Shown piece by piece: positions 56,101 through 64,000 of a stretch of 64,000 nt of DNA (position 1 is its first letter; each line of letters opens with the position of its first letter). The translations under genes were made by a program, and so were the position numbers. Source of the DNA: Piscinibacter sp. (lineage in GTDB: Bacteria; Pseudomonadota; Gammaproteobacteria; Burkholderiales; Burkholderiaceae_C); assembly GCA_019635485.1 (NCBI GenBank), contig JAHBZL010000001.1:124001-188000 (forward strand), read 5' to 3'. The notes below the pieces were generated by a model. That model was not told where the DNA came from. It did no database searches and worked only from the letters and a program-made list of their open reading frames with translations.

Positions 56101-56652
56101 TCAGGCCCGCGTCCCGACCAGCGCCTCCAGCAGCGCCCGACCCGCCGGCCAGTCACCCAGGCACGAGTCCGCGTTGATGTGGCCGCGCGCGCCCACCGAG
56201 TGCTGCGCGCAGCCCCAGTCCGCCAGCATGCCGGCGGCTCGCTCCGGGCTGCAGTACGGGTCGTCGCTGCTGGTGACGGCGAGCGCCGGGAAGGGCAGGC
56301 GCCGGCGCACGATCGGCCGCCATGTCGACAGCTGCGGCGGGAAGTCGTCGCGCTCGCTGTCGGGCGGGGCGACCAGCATGGCCGACTGCACCCGCGCCGC
56401 GTGGGTCGAATGGGCGGCCCAGGCCGCGACAAGCTGGCAGCCGAGGCTGTGCGCGACGAGCACGGCCGGTGCGGCGTTTTCCAGCAGCACCTCGTCCAGG
56501 CGCGCCATCCAGTCGCCGCGGCGCGGCCAGTCCCAGTCGGACTGTTCGACGCGCCGGTCGCCGTGGCGCAGCTCCCAGCGGGTCTGCCAATGGGTCGGCC
56601 CGGAGTTCTGCCAACCCGGCAGCAGCAGGATTCTCGGCGGCGTCACATGCAT
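56101..56652 (-). CDS. RBBP9/YdeN-type alpha/beta hydrolase
   Basis: The 183-residue single-domain hydrolase has the RBBP9/YdeN start ([20 protein letters not shown]), the nucleophile elbow [12 protein letters not shown] (Ser), the acidic residue in TSSDDPYCS and the catalytic His in [18 protein letters not shown]. The family contains putative serine esterases with unknown substrates. It lies 19 bp before parB on the same strand. Confidence 0.88.
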   Translation of the reverse strand: MHVTPPRILLLPGWQNSGPTHWQTRWELRHGDRRVEQSDWDWPRRGDWMARLDEVLLENAAPAVLVAHSLGCQLVAAWAAHSTHAARVQSAMLVAPPDSERDDFPPQLSTWRPIVRRRLPFPALAVTSSDDPYCSPERAAGMLADWGCAQHSVGARGHINADSCLGDWPAGRALLEALVGTRA

Positions 56653-56699
56653 CTCCACGGGGTGGCTTATCCTATCGGCCCCTTTGCACGGAACGAGCC

Positions 56700-57641
56700 A
56701 TGAGCAAGCGCGTCTTCGTCGACGGCCAGGAAGGCACGACCGGCCTGCGCATCCACGAGTACCTCGCACAGCGCGGCGACATCGAGGTGCTGCGCATCGA
56801 TCCCGAGCGCCGCAAGGACAGTGCCGAGCGCGCCCGGCTCCTGAACGCCGCCGATGTGGCCTTCCTCTGCCTGCCCGACGCAGCCGCCCGCGAGGCAGCC
56901 GCGCTCGTGACCAACCCGGGCACCTGCCTGATCGACGCCAGCACGGCGCACCGCACTGCACCGGGATGGGTCTTCGGCCTGCCCGAACTGGCGCCGGGCC
57001 AGCGCGAGGCCCTGCGCGCCTCGAAGCGCATCGCCAACCCGGGCTGCCACGCCTCGGCCTTCATCCTGCTGGTTCGCCCGCTGGTGGACGCCGGGCTGCT
57101 GCCGGCCGACCTGCCGCTGACGGCCACCTCGATCACCGGCTACTCCGGCGGCGGCAAGAAGATGATCGAGCAGTACGAGGCCGGTGGCGACGCCCGCCTG
57201 GCGTCGCCGCGCCCCTACGGGCTGAAGCTCGGCCACAAGCACCTGCCGGAGATGAAGGCGCATGGACGTCTCGAGGTCACGCCGGTGTTCCTTCCCATCG
57301 TGGCCAATTTCTACAAGGGTCTTTCTGTAAGTGTGCCCTTGCATCTTTCACAGCTGCCGGCCGGGACGACGGCAGAGGCGCTGCACACGGCGCTGCAGCA
57401 GCGTTATGCCGGCGAGCGCTTCGTGCGCGTCATGCCGCTGTCGGACCCGGCCACGCTCGAGGACGGCTACTTCGACGTCCAGGCCTGCAACGACACCAAC
57501 CGGGTCGACGTGTTCGTGTTCGCCGGGGCCGGGCAGGTGCTGCTGATGGCCCGCCTGGACAACCTGGGCAAGGGCGCCAGCGGCGCGGCGGTGCAGGCGA
57601 TGAACGTGCACCTGGGCGTCGACGAGGGCCTGGGTCTCTGA
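56700..57641 (+). CDS. argC: N-acetyl-gamma-glutamyl-phosphate reductase, type 2
   Basis: ArgC reduces N-acetylglutamyl-phosphate in arginine synthesis. The 313-residue protein belongs to the shorter type-2 group, starting [20 protein letters not shown]. The catalytic Cys is in [16 protein letters not shown], with [20 protein letters not shown] and [11 protein letters not shown] conserved. It is the only rightward gene in the par region and separates parA from parB. No other arg gene is near. Confidence 0.93.
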   Translation: MSKRVFVDGQEGTTGLRIHEYLAQRGDIEVLRIDPERRKDSAERARLLNAADVAFLCLPDAAAREAAALVTNPGTCLIDASTAHRTAPGWVFGLPELAPGQREALRASKRIANPGCHASAFILLVRPLVDAGLLPADLPLTATSITGYSGGGKKMIEQYEAGGDARLASPRPYGLKLGHKHLPEMKAHGRLEVTPVFLPIVANFYKGLSVSVPLHLSQLPAGTTAEALHTALQQRYAGERFVRVMPLSDPATLEDGYFDVQACNDTNRVDVFVFAGAGQVLLMARLDNLGKGASGAAVQAMNVHLGVDEGLGL

Positions 57642-57664
57642 GGCAAGGGCCGTCGACGGCCCGG

Positions 57665-58459
57665 TCAGATGGCGTCCGGGTCGGCCGTCCGGTAGTGGTA
57701 CGAGTAGCCGTCGGCGAAGCCGAGCCGATGGTAGACCGCCCGCGCCGGGTGGTTGTCGCCGTCCACCTGCAGGTAGGCCTGCCGGGCGCCGAGCTGGCGC
57801 CCCTGCTGCAGCAGGCCGGCGCAAAGCAGTGAGGCCAGACCGCGCCCGCGGGCGGCCGGCTCGGTGAAGATGTCGTACAGGCCGACGAGATCGCCTTCCA
57901 GCGCGAACTGGCCGCAGGCCAGCACCTCGCCGTCGACCCGCAGCTCGCAGGCGTTGAATGGCACGGGGGACTGCGCCAGGCGCTCCGCATGGGCCTGCCG
58001 CTGCGAAAGCGGCGAGCCGCGCAGTGCACCGACCCGCTGCGCGAACGCGTCCAGCCCGATCGGCTGCAGCGTCGTGCCTTCGGGCAACGGCGGCGCCCCG
58101 ATGGCCGTGAGATCCTCCAGCACCATCACGCGGGTGTCGTCGAAGCGACGCATGCCGATCGACTCGAGCAGCGCATCCAGGCCGGAAGGCTGGGAGAACG
58201 GCGTGATGCGGACGATCGTCGGCAGCCCGGCGCCGCGATAGACCGCCTCGCAGGCCGCCAGCTTGTCGATCACCGGGCGCCTGCCCGCCGCCAGGGCATT
58301 GATGCAGCGCGCCCGCTTCGCCTTGCCCGGCGAAAAACGCAGCAGCCAGCCATCGACCCAGCGCTGCTGCGGCGCCGCGCTGGCGTTCAGGCCGGCATCT
58401 TCGATGGCCGAGAGCAGCCCCATGTCGAAGCGGCGCGTCGGCACGGGGTTCATCTTCAT
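57665..58459 (-). CDS. GNAT-family N-acetyltransferase
   Basis: The 264-residue protein has an N-terminal domain of uncertain role (RWVDGWLLRFSPGKAKRARC) and a C-terminal GNAT domain with the acetyl-CoA motif FTEPAARGRGLASLLCAGLL and the closing block HPARAVYHRLGFADGYSYHY. The acceptor substrate is unknown. It begins 7 bp after parA on the same strand, so it is probably co-transcribed with mnmG-rsmG-parA. Confidence 0.88.
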   Translation of the reverse strand: MKMNPVPTRRFDMGLLSAIEDAGLNASAAPQQRWVDGWLLRFSPGKAKRARCINALAAGRRPVIDKLAACEAVYRGAGLPTIVRITPFSQPSGLDALLESIGMRRFDDTRVMVLEDLTAIGAPPLPEGTTLQPIGLDAFAQRVGALRGSPLSQRQAHAERLAQSPVPFNACELRVDGEVLACGQFALEGDLVGLYDIFTEPAARGRGLASLLCAGLLQQGRQLGARQAYLQVDGDNHPARAVYHRLGFADGYSYHYRTADPDAI

Positions 58460-58466
58460 CGCCGGC

Positions 58467-59240
58467 TCAGCGCAGCGAGTCGATCCGGCGCACCATCTCC
58501 CCCGCGAACTCGATGAAGGCCTGCGCGCCGCGCGAGGCCGGGTCGAACACCACGCCGGGCAGGCCGTAGCTGGGCGCCTCGGCCAGCCGCACGTTGCGCG
58601 GGATCACGGAGTCGAACACCTTGTCGGCGAAGTGGGCCTTGAGTTGCTCGCTGACCTGCTGCTGCAGCGTGATGCGCGGGTCGAACATGACGCGCAGCAA
58701 GCCGATGATCTGCAGGTCCGGGTTCAGGTTGGCGTGCACCTGCTTGATGGTGTTGACGAGGTCGGACAGGCCTTCGAGCGCGAAGTACTCGCACTGCATC
58801 GGCACCACCACCCCATGCGCCGCGCACAGGCCGTTCAGCGTCAGCAGGCTGAGCGAGGGCGGGCAGTCGATCAGCACGAAGTCGTACTCGGCATCGACGG
58901 CGGCCAGCGCCGCCTTCAGGCGCTTGTCGCGCCGCTCGAGCTCGACCAGTTCCACCTCGGCGCCGGCCAGTTCCCGGTTGGCGCCCAGCACGTCGTAACC
59001 CGTCTTCTCGTTGCGTTGCCGCGCCTCGGCCACCGTGGCGCTTTCCAGCAGCACGTCGTAGACGCTCAGCTCCAGCGCTCGCTTGTCGACCCCCGAACCC
59101 ATCGTCGCGTTGCCTTGCGGGTCGAGATCGACCACCAGCACGCGCTGGCCGATCCGGGCCAGGCCGGCGGCCAGGTTCACTGTCGTCGTCGTCTTGCCGA
59201 CGCCGCCTTTCTGGTTGGCGATGCAGAAGATTCGGGCCAT
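58467..59240 (-). CDS. parA: Chromosome partitioning ATPase ParA
   Basis: ParA forms ATP-dependent gradients on the nucleoid that pull ParB-parS complexes. The 257-residue protein is of the short chromosomal type, starting IFCIANQKGGVGKTTTTVNL (deviant Walker A). It has the Walker B region DFVLIDCPPSLSLLTLNGL and PMQCEYFALEGLSDL. It lies in the classical order mnmG-rsmG-parA. Confidence 0.97.
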   Translation of the reverse strand: MARIFCIANQKGGVGKTTTTVNLAAGLARIGQRVLVVDLDPQGNATMGSGVDKRALELSVYDVLLESATVAEARQRNEKTGYDVLGANRELAGAEVELVELERRDKRLKAALAAVDAEYDFVLIDCPPSLSLLTLNGLCAAHGVVVPMQCEYFALEGLSDLVNTIKQVHANLNPDLQIIGLLRVMFDPRITLQQQVSEQLKAHFADKVFDSVIPRNVRLAEAPSYGLPGVVFDPASRGAQAFIEFAGEMVRRIDSLR

Positions 59241-59305
59241 GGGGAGCTGAAAACGGGGAGGGCCGTGGCCCGCGGCGAGAGCCCGGGCACCCCCGGGCGG
59301 ATCAG

Positions 59306-59977
59306 TCAGGAATGTACCAGCGCGCGCGGTCGCGGCCGGATCCAGACCAGGCAGCGCTCTGCCTCCAGCCCGGGCACCTGCAACGGTTCCACGTGAAACA
59401 CCTCCACGCTGGCCGGCAAGGCGGCGGTCTCGGCTTCCGGAGAGCGCCCCTTCATCGCCATCCAGACACCATCGTCGGCGAGCAGATGCGAGGTCCAGCC
59501 GACGAAGTCCACCAGGCTTGCGAAGGCGCGGGAGACGATCAGATCGGCCCGCGGCGTCTTGAGCCGCTCGACCCGCGCGTGCTCGACGCGCAGATTGGGC
59601 AACCGAAGTTCGGCGGCAACTTGCCGCACGAAGGCCGCCTTCTTGCCGACCGTATCCACGCAGGTGACCGTGACGCCCGGCAGCAGAATCGCCAGCACCA
59701 CACCCGGCAGCCCACCGCCGCTGCCGACATCGATCACCTGTGCCGCGGGGCGACCTGCCAAGTGGCGCGCCGCCGGGCCGACCGCCGCCAGACAGTCCGC
59801 CAGATGCTGGCTCAGCATCTGGTCCGGGTCGCGCACCGCAGTCAGGTTGTAGGTCGCGTTCCAGCGCTGCAACATCGCCAGGTGGCCGAGCAGGGCATCG
59901 ACCTGCTGCGGCGATACGGACAGGCCCAGTGCGGCAATGACGGACTCGAGCGTGGTCCGCGCCGCCTTCGGCGCCAT
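59306..59977 (-). CDS. rsmG: 16S rRNA (guanine527-N7)-methyltransferase RsmG
   Basis: RsmG (GidB) methylates G527 of 16S rRNA; its loss gives low-level streptomycin resistance. The 223-residue product has the SAM-binding block VIDVGSGGGLPGVVLAILLP, RVEHARVERLKTPRADLIVS and the NATYNLTAVRD N-terminal motif. An upstream ATG at 60007 would extend it by ten codons into the mnmG end; the start at 59977 gives the usual length. A parS-like site lies within it (59385-59400). Confidence 0.95.
   Translation of the reverse strand: MAPKAARTTLESVIAALGLSVSPQQVDALLGHLAMLQRWNATYNLTAVRDPDQMLSQHLADCLAAVGPAARHLAGRPAAQVIDVGSGGGLPGVVLAILLPGVTVTCVDTVGKKAAFVRQVAAELRLPNLRVEHARVERLKTPRADLIVSRAFASLVDFVGWTSHLLADDGVWMAMKGRSPEAETAALPASVEVFHVEPLQVPGLEAERCLVWIRPRPRALVHS
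59385..59400. promoter_or_regulatory. parS site inside rsmG
   Basis: GGTTCCACGTGAAACA matches the parS consensus TGTTTCACGTGAAACA at 14 of 16 bases and keeps the CACGTG core. ParB, encoded 3.3 kb away, should nucleate here. Confidence 0.85.
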
Positions 59978-59993
59978 TTGAGGTGCCACGGCG

Positions 59994-61976
59994 TCAGGCC
60001 GCGGCATCGCCCGTCAGTGGCTCGTTAGCGGCGAAGCCCTTGAAGCGCCCCTTGCGCAGGTGCACGAGCAGCAGCGAGATGGCCGCCGGCGTGACGCCCG
60101 AGATGCGGGACGCCTGCCCGAGCGTTTCCGGCCGGTGCTTGATCAGCTTCTGCCGGACCTCGTAGGACAGGGCCGTGACCTGGCTGTAATCGAGATCGTC
60201 CGGCAGCCGCAGGCCCTCGAACGCCGCGGCGCGTTCGACCTCGTCGTTCTGCTTGTCGATGTAGCCGGCGTACTTGACCCCGATCTGCACCTGCTCGATC
60301 ACTGCGTCGGCCAGCGCCGCGCCGAACTCGGTCCGCAACGTTTCACGTGAAACAGCGCCCTCCGGCCGGGCGATGGCACCGGCCTCGGCGACAGCGTCGT
60401 ACTCGACACCCGGGCGGCGCAGCAGATCAGCCAGCCGGTACTCATGGTCGATCGCCTTGCCGATCAGCCGGACCGCCTCCGGCTCCGGCAGCAGCGCCGG
60501 GTTGACCCAGGTCGAGCGCAGCCGCTCCGCCTCCCGCGCCACGGCATCGCGCTTGCGGCAGAACCGGTCCCACCGGGCGTCGTCGACGAGCCCCAGACGC
60601 CGCCCGGTCTCGGTCAGCCGCAGGTCCGCGTTGTCCTCGCGCAGTTGCAGCCGGAACTCGGCCCGGCTCGTGAACATGCGGTAGGGCTCGGTCACCCCCT
60701 TGGTGATCAGGTCGTCGACCAGCACCCCCAGGTAGGCCTGGTCGCGCCGCGGCAGCCAGGCCGGCTCGCCACGCACCTGCAGGGCGGCATTGATGCCGGC
60801 GAACAGCCCTTGCGCCGCCGCCTCCTCGTAGCCGGTCGTGCCGTTGATCTGCCCGGCGAAGAAGAGCCCGCTGATGCCCTGCGTCTCGAAGCTCGGCCGC
60901 AGCGCGCGCGGATCGAAGTAGTCGTATTCGATCGCGTAGCCGGGACGCAAGATGTGCGCATTCTCCAGGCCGACCATCGAGCGCACCGCGGCGATCTGGA
61001 TGTCGAACGGCAGCGAGGTCGAGATCCCGTTCGGGTAGACCTCGTGCGTGGTCAGGCCCTCGGGCTCCAGGAAGATCTGGTGCGCGTCCTTGTCCGCGAA
61101 GCGATTGACCTTGTCCTCGATGCTCGGACAGTAGCGCGGTCCGACTCCGCCGATGATCCCGGTGAACATCGGGCTGCGGTCGAACCCGGAACGGATGATC
61201 TCGTGCGTCTGCGCGTTGGTGTGGGTGATCCAGCAGGGCAGCTGCCGCGGGTGCATCGCCACATCGCCCATGAAGCTGAACACCGGCATCGGCGCCGACG
61301 AACCGGGCATGCCGTCACCTGGCTGCTCGATCAGCTTCGAGAAGTCGATACTGCGCCCGTCGATGCGCGGCGGCGTCCCGGTCTTCAGCCGGCCCTGCGG
61401 CAGCTTCAGTTCCTTCAGTCGCGCGGACAGTGCGACCGCCGGCGGATCCCCCGCGCGACCGCCGGCATGGTTCTGCAGGCCGACGTGGATGCGGCCATCG
61501 AGGAAGGTCCCCGCGGTCAGCACCACGGCACGGGCACGGAAGCGAACACCAACTTGCGTGACTGCGCCAGCAATCCGGTCGCCTTCCAGCAGGAGGTCGT
61601 CACACGCGCCTTGGAACAGCCAGAGATTCGCCTGGTTCTCGACCCGGCGCCGGATCGCCGCCTTGTAGAGCACCCGGTCGGCCTGCGCCCGGGTCGCCCG
61701 CACCGCCGGGCCCTTGGAGCCGTTGAGGATGCGGAACTGGATGCCCGCCTCGTCGGTGGCCAGCGCCATCGCGCCACCCAGCGCGTCGACTTCCTTCACC
61801 AGATGGCCCTTGCCGATCCCGCCGATCGACGGGTTGCAGCTCATCTGGCCGAGCGTCTCGATGTTGTGCGTGAGCAGCAGCGTCGCCGCACCCATGCGTG
61901 CCGACGCCAGCGCCGCCTCGGTGCCGGCATGGCCGCCACCGACCACGATCACGTCGAACTCCTTCGGGAACAACAT
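59994..61976 (-). CDS. mnmG: tRNA uridine-5-carboxymethylaminomethyl modification enzyme MnmG (GidA)
   Basis: MnmG with MnmE modifies wobble uridines of tRNA using FAD, NADH and a folate. The 660-residue protein has the dinucleotide fold [20 protein letters not shown], the conserved [20 protein letters not shown], and [20 protein letters not shown], and a helical C-terminal domain. It is the first gene of the mnmG-rsmG-parA group. A parS site lies within its 3' part (60339-60354). Confidence 0.97.
   Translation of the reverse strand: MLFPKEFDVIVVGGGHAGTEAALASARMGAATLLLTHNIETLGQMSCNPSIGGIGKGHLVKEVDALGGAMALATDEAGIQFRILNGSKGPAVRATRAQADRVLYKAAIRRRVENQANLWLFQGACDDLLLEGDRIAGAVTQVGVRFRARAVVLTAGTFLDGRIHVGLQNHAGGRAGDPPAVALSARLKELKLPQGRLKTGTPPRIDGRSIDFSKLIEQPGDGMPGSSAPMPVFSFMGDVAMHPRQLPCWITHTNAQTHEIIRSGFDRSPMFTGIIGGVGPRYCPSIEDKVNRFADKDAHQIFLEPEGLTTHEVYPNGISTSLPFDIQIAAVRSMVGLENAHILRPGYAIEYDYFDPRALRPSFETQGISGLFFAGQINGTTGYEEAAAQGLFAGINAALQVRGEPAWLPRRDQAYLGVLVDDLITKGVTEPYRMFTSRAEFRLQLREDNADLRLTETGRRLGLVDDARWDRFCRKRDAVAREAERLRSTWVNPALLPEPEAVRLIGKAIDHEYRLADLLRRPGVEYDAVAEAGAIARPEGAVSRETLRTEFGAALADAVIEQVQIGVKYAGYIDKQNDEVERAAAFEGLRLPDDLDYSQVTALSYEVRQKLIKHRPETLGQASRISGVTPAAISLLLVHLRKGRFKGFAANEPLTGDAAA
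60339..60354. promoter_or_regulatory. parS site inside mnmG
   Basis: CGTTTCACGTGAAACA matches the 16-bp parS consensus at 15 of 16 positions. It encodes part of the VSRET segment of MnmG, so the site is embedded in coding sequence. Confidence 0.9.
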
Positions 61977-62074
61977 CGCACTGCCTATTTTTTGAGCAAG
62001 CCGGCATTGTAGGCAGCGCGCCGCCGGAAGTCATGGGCAGGGTTGGCGGCCCGCATCGGCTATCGTGGACGCCC

Positions 62075-62335
62075 ATGGAGTGTCGTCCGCGCTGCGGCGC
62101 CTGCTGCATCGCGCCGTCCATCAGCAGCCCGATCCCCGGCATGCCGCAGGGCAAGCCGGCCGGCGTGCGCTGCGTCCAGTTGGACGCCGCATTCGGCTGC
62201 CTCCTGTTCGGCAGCCCGCTGCGGCCCGCGGTGTGCGCCTCGCTGCAACCCTCGGCCGCGATGTGCGGGCCCGGCCGCGAGCAGGCGCTGCGCTGGCTCG
62301 GCGACCTCGACCGCGCCACGCGGCCCGCCGCATGA
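62075..62335 (+). CDS. YkgJ-family cysteine-cluster protein
   Basis: The 86-residue protein carries eight cysteines, starting [20 protein letters not shown] and continuing with [22 protein letters not shown] and AMCG. This is the pattern of YkgJ-type (zinc or iron-sulfur chelating) proteins of unknown function. Its stop overlaps the start of the Crp-family gene (ATGA), so the two are translationally coupled. Confidence 0.82.
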   Translation: MECRPRCGACCIAPSISSPIPGMPQGKPAGVRCVQLDAAFGCLLFGSPLRPAVCASLQPSAAMCGPGREQALRWLGDLDRATRPAA

Positions 62336-63021
62336 AGTTCGACCCCTCCGGCGCCGACCTGCAGGCCCTCGCGCAGATCTACCCGCCGCTGGCTGCGCTG
62401 CCGCCCGCGCAGCGCGACACCGACCTGCGCCAGGCCACCACCTGGCTGGACGTCCCCGCCGGCGCCACGCTATTCGAGGAGCGCGCACCGTGCCGCGGCT
62501 TCCCCCTGGTGCTGCACGGCGAGGTGCGGGTCGCACGCGGCTCGTCACACGGTCGCTCGCTCGAGCTGTACCGCGTCGGCCCGGGCGAACTGTGCGTGGT
62601 CTCGGCGTCCTGCCTGTTCGGCCAGCAGGCGCTCACGGCCCATGGCGAGGCGGCGGCGCCGACGCGGCTCGCCGTGCTGCCGCCGACGCTCTTCGACGCC
62701 TGGTGCGCACACGAGCCGTTCCGGCGCTTCGTGTTCGGCGTGTTCGCGGACCGCCTCGCCGACCTGATGGCGCTCGCCGAAGCGGTGGCCTTCCAGCGGC
62801 TCGACCAGCGCCTCGCCAGCGCGCTGCTCGGGCACGGCGACGTGCTGCAGACCACCCACCAGGCGCTGGCCGACGAGCTCGGCACCGTGCGCGAGATCGT
62901 CACGCGCCTGCTGCGGCGCTTTGAGCGCTCCGGCTGGCTCGAGCTCGGCCGCGAGCGCATCACGCTGCTGGACCCCGCCGCGCTGCGCCGCCTCGCGGCC
63001 GGCGAAGCGCTGCCGCTTTGA
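62332..63021 (+). CDS. Crp/Fnr-family transcriptional regulator
   Basis: The 229-residue product has an N-terminal cNMP-type beta-roll (about 40-125), a long dimer helix and a C-terminal winged helix. The recognition helix ([16 protein letters not shown]) keeps the Arg-Glu...Arg pattern by which Crp reads TGTGA. A perfect TGTGA-N6-TCACA site lies 18 bp after the gene. The cysteines present (in [18 protein letters not shown] and DAWCAHE) do not form the Fnr cluster pattern, so the signal is unknown. It is co-transcribed with the YkgJ-type gene. Confidence 0.88.
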   Translation: MKFDPSGADLQALAQIYPPLAALPPAQRDTDLRQATTWLDVPAGATLFEERAPCRGFPLVLHGEVRVARGSSHGRSLELYRVGPGELCVVSASCLFGQQALTAHGEAAAPTRLAVLPPTLFDAWCAHEPFRRFVFGVFADRLADLMALAEAVAFQRLDQRLASALLGHGDVLQTTHQALADELGTVREIVTRLLRRFERSGWLELGRERITLLDPAALRRLAAGEALPL

Positions 63022-63039
63022 CTAGCCTCAAGCAACGCC

Positions 63040-63055
63040 TGTGACCCCGGTCACA
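63040..63055. promoter_or_regulatory. Perfect Crp-type binding site before the DUF2892 gene
   Basis: TGTGACCCCGGTCACA has both Crp half sites intact (TGTGA-N6-TCACA), with symmetry extending to TGTGACC/GGTCACA. It lies 71 bp before the DUF2892 ATG and 18 bp after the stop of the Crp-family gene, whose recognition helix suits this sequence. Confidence 0.75.
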
Positions 63056-63126
63056 GACCGGCGCTCCGCCCCCGCGGACACTGGCTGCGACACCCGGCCA
63101 CACGGGCCGGCATCCAGGAGCAAGCC

Positions 63127-63324
63127 ATGAAGACCAACGAAGGAACCCTCGACCGTGCGCTGCGCGTCATTGCCGGCCTCGTCCTGATCGCGCTCACGCT
63201 GACCGGCACCATCGGCGTCTGGGGCTGGATCGGCCTGGTGCCGATCGCCACCGGCCTGCTCGGCTGGTGCCCGGCCTACACGCTGCTGGGCATCAACACC
63301 TGCGGGCTCAAGTCGGCGAAGTAG
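63127..63324 (+). CDS. DUF2892 (YgaP-type) small inner-membrane protein
   Basis: The 65-residue protein has the MKTNEGTLDRALRVIAGLVL start and two membrane helices separated by a short turn (GVWGWIGLVPIATGLLGWCP). A GINTCGLK end completes the DUF2892 pattern. Such proteins often accompany rhodanese or heavy-metal and sulfur genes, and their function is unclear. The two Cys may face the periplasm. An AGGAG ribosome binding site precedes the ATG. It overlaps the convergent elaA-type gene by 17 bp. Confidence 0.85.
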   Translation: MKTNEGTLDRALRVIAGLVLIALTLTGTIGVWGWIGLVPIATGLLGWCPAYTLLGINTCGLKSAK

Positions 63325-63793
63325 GGCGCGCGAGCAGCATCTCGGTGTGCGGGATGCCGTCTTCCAGATAGCGCTCGCCGACGATCACGAAGCCGAAGCT
63401 GCCGTAGAACGGCTCGAGATACGACTGCGCCGAGATGCGCAGCCCGTGGCCGGGGAAGATCTGCGCCGCATGGCCGACGGCGCGTCGCACGAGCTCGCGG
63501 CCGAGGCCCTGGCCGCGGCCGGCGGCCGTCGTGATCACGCGGCCGATCGACGCCTCGGCGTACTTGACGCCGGGCGGCACGACCCGCGCATAGGCCAGCG
63601 GCTCGCGCCCGCCCGGGCGCCACGCCGCGAGGTGGAAACACTGCTCGTCGACGCCGTCCACGTCGAGGTAGACGCAGTTCTGCTCGAGCGCGAACACCTG
63701 CTGGCGCGCACGCAGGATGTCGTGCAGTTCGCGCAGGCTCAGGTCGTCGAAGTGGCACCAGCGCCAGGCCGGCATCGCATCGGTGGTGGTCAT
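63308..63793 (-). CDS. elaA: ElaA-family GNAT acetyltransferase
   Basis: The 161-residue protein matches ElaA: WRWCHFDDLSLRELHDILRA, RQQVFALEQNCVYLDVDGVD, and the acetyl-CoA loop TTAAGRGQGLGRELVRRAVG with the SAQSYLEPFYGSFGF end. Its acceptor is unknown. The start at 63793 fits the family. It is 31 bp downstream of the truncated permease on the same strand. Confidence 0.92.
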   Translation of the reverse strand: MTTTDAMPAWRWCHFDDLSLRELHDILRARQQVFALEQNCVYLDVDGVDEQCFHLAAWRPGGREPLAYARVVPPGVKYAEASIGRVITTAAGRGQGLGRELVRRAVGHAAQIFPGHGLRISAQSYLEPFYGSFGFVIVGERYLEDGIPHTEMLLARPTSPT

Positions 63794-63824
63794 GCAGCGA
63801 TGATGCCCGGATCTCCCGAACGCC

Positions 63825-64000
63825 TCAGCGCACGGCCGCCTGGCGCAGCCGCGCGGCGACGAAGGCCAGCGCCAGCACGGCGAGCACCGCGCACACCAGC
63901 GGCGGCACCAGCCACTGCACGATGCCGAACGGTTCGCCGCGCAGGACCTGCGTCATCAGCGTGTTCTGCGCGAGCGCCGGCACCCACAGCTGCCAGGCCG
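63825..64000 (-). CDS. C-terminal fragment of a membrane protein, probably an ABC-2 type permease
   Basis: Only the last 58 codons are in the window; the rest lies to the right. The reading frame contains AWQLWVPALAQNTLMTQVLR, a hydrophobic stretch (WLVPPLVCAVLAVLALAFVA) and an Arg-rich end. This is like the last helix of NatB-type ABC-2 exporters, whose final periplasmic loop has a similar PALAQN motif. The assignment is tentative. Confidence 0.5.
   Translation of the reverse strand, partial: AWQLWVPALAQNTLMTQVLRGEPFGIVQWLVPPLVCAVLAVLALAFVAARLRQAAVR

Overview
The window is a GC-rich (about 70 percent G+C by eye), densely coded chromosomal segment from a betaproteobacterium. It is most likely a member of the Burkholderiales (Rubrivivax/Leptothrix/Methylibium-like). 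This rests on gene order and families: queA/recG/oxyR, proC-yggS-pilT-pilU, rsmI/yraN-diaA-dolP, and mnmG-rsmG-parA...parB. The two parS sites inside rsmG and mnmG suggest the right end is origin-proximal. No rRNA, tRNA, CRISPR array or intact insertion sequence was seen.

Layout. 1-12.5 kb holds a truncated TonB receptor, queA, recG, a Yip1-family membrane protein, oxyR, dps, a DJ-1/PfpI protein, a Fpg/Nei glycosylase, prfC, and a RES/Xre toxin-antitoxin pair whose toxin gene overlaps the end of prfC. ubiA follows.

13.5-30.1 kb is a single-strand catabolic cluster. It contains allophanate hydrolase (atzF), an AtzG/AtzE amidase pair, an AtzH-type DUF3225 protein, a biuret hydrolase-like cysteine hydrolase and a paralogue of it (possibly a triuret hydrolase). 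It also contains two complete ABC importers, one BMP/nucleoside type and one dipeptide/nickel type, with their genes interleaved, and a terminal GntR/FCD regulator. In front of atzF lies a near-consensus sigma-54 promoter. Just downstream of it is a 24-bp palindrome with a GTATAC core, a good GntR operator. I read the region as a nitrogen-limitation-induced system that imports small urea condensates (biuret, triuret, carboxybiuret or a related ureide) and hydrolyses them to ammonia and CO2. No cyanuric acid hydrolase is present.

30-64 kb is mostly housekeeping. It has a GGDEF protein, Kbp, a cNMP-domain protein, proC, a short PutA with a repetitive insert facing an Lrp-type regulator, and yggS facing pilT/pilU. 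Next come dolP/diaA/yraN facing rsmI, tldD, and an aroG-type DAHP synthase preceded by a textbook aromatic attenuator (leader peptide rich in Tyr/Phe/Trp, terminator and antiterminator). Then come a cobalamin adenosyltransferase, an FAD oxidase, the prkA-yeaH-spoVR operon with its own sigma-54 promoter, the par/mnmG region, and a YkgJ/Crp-family/DUF2892 group with a perfect CRP-type site. The right edge cuts an apparent ABC-2 permease.

Most calls rest on motifs read from the translations. Promoter and operator calls were made by eye and are untested.
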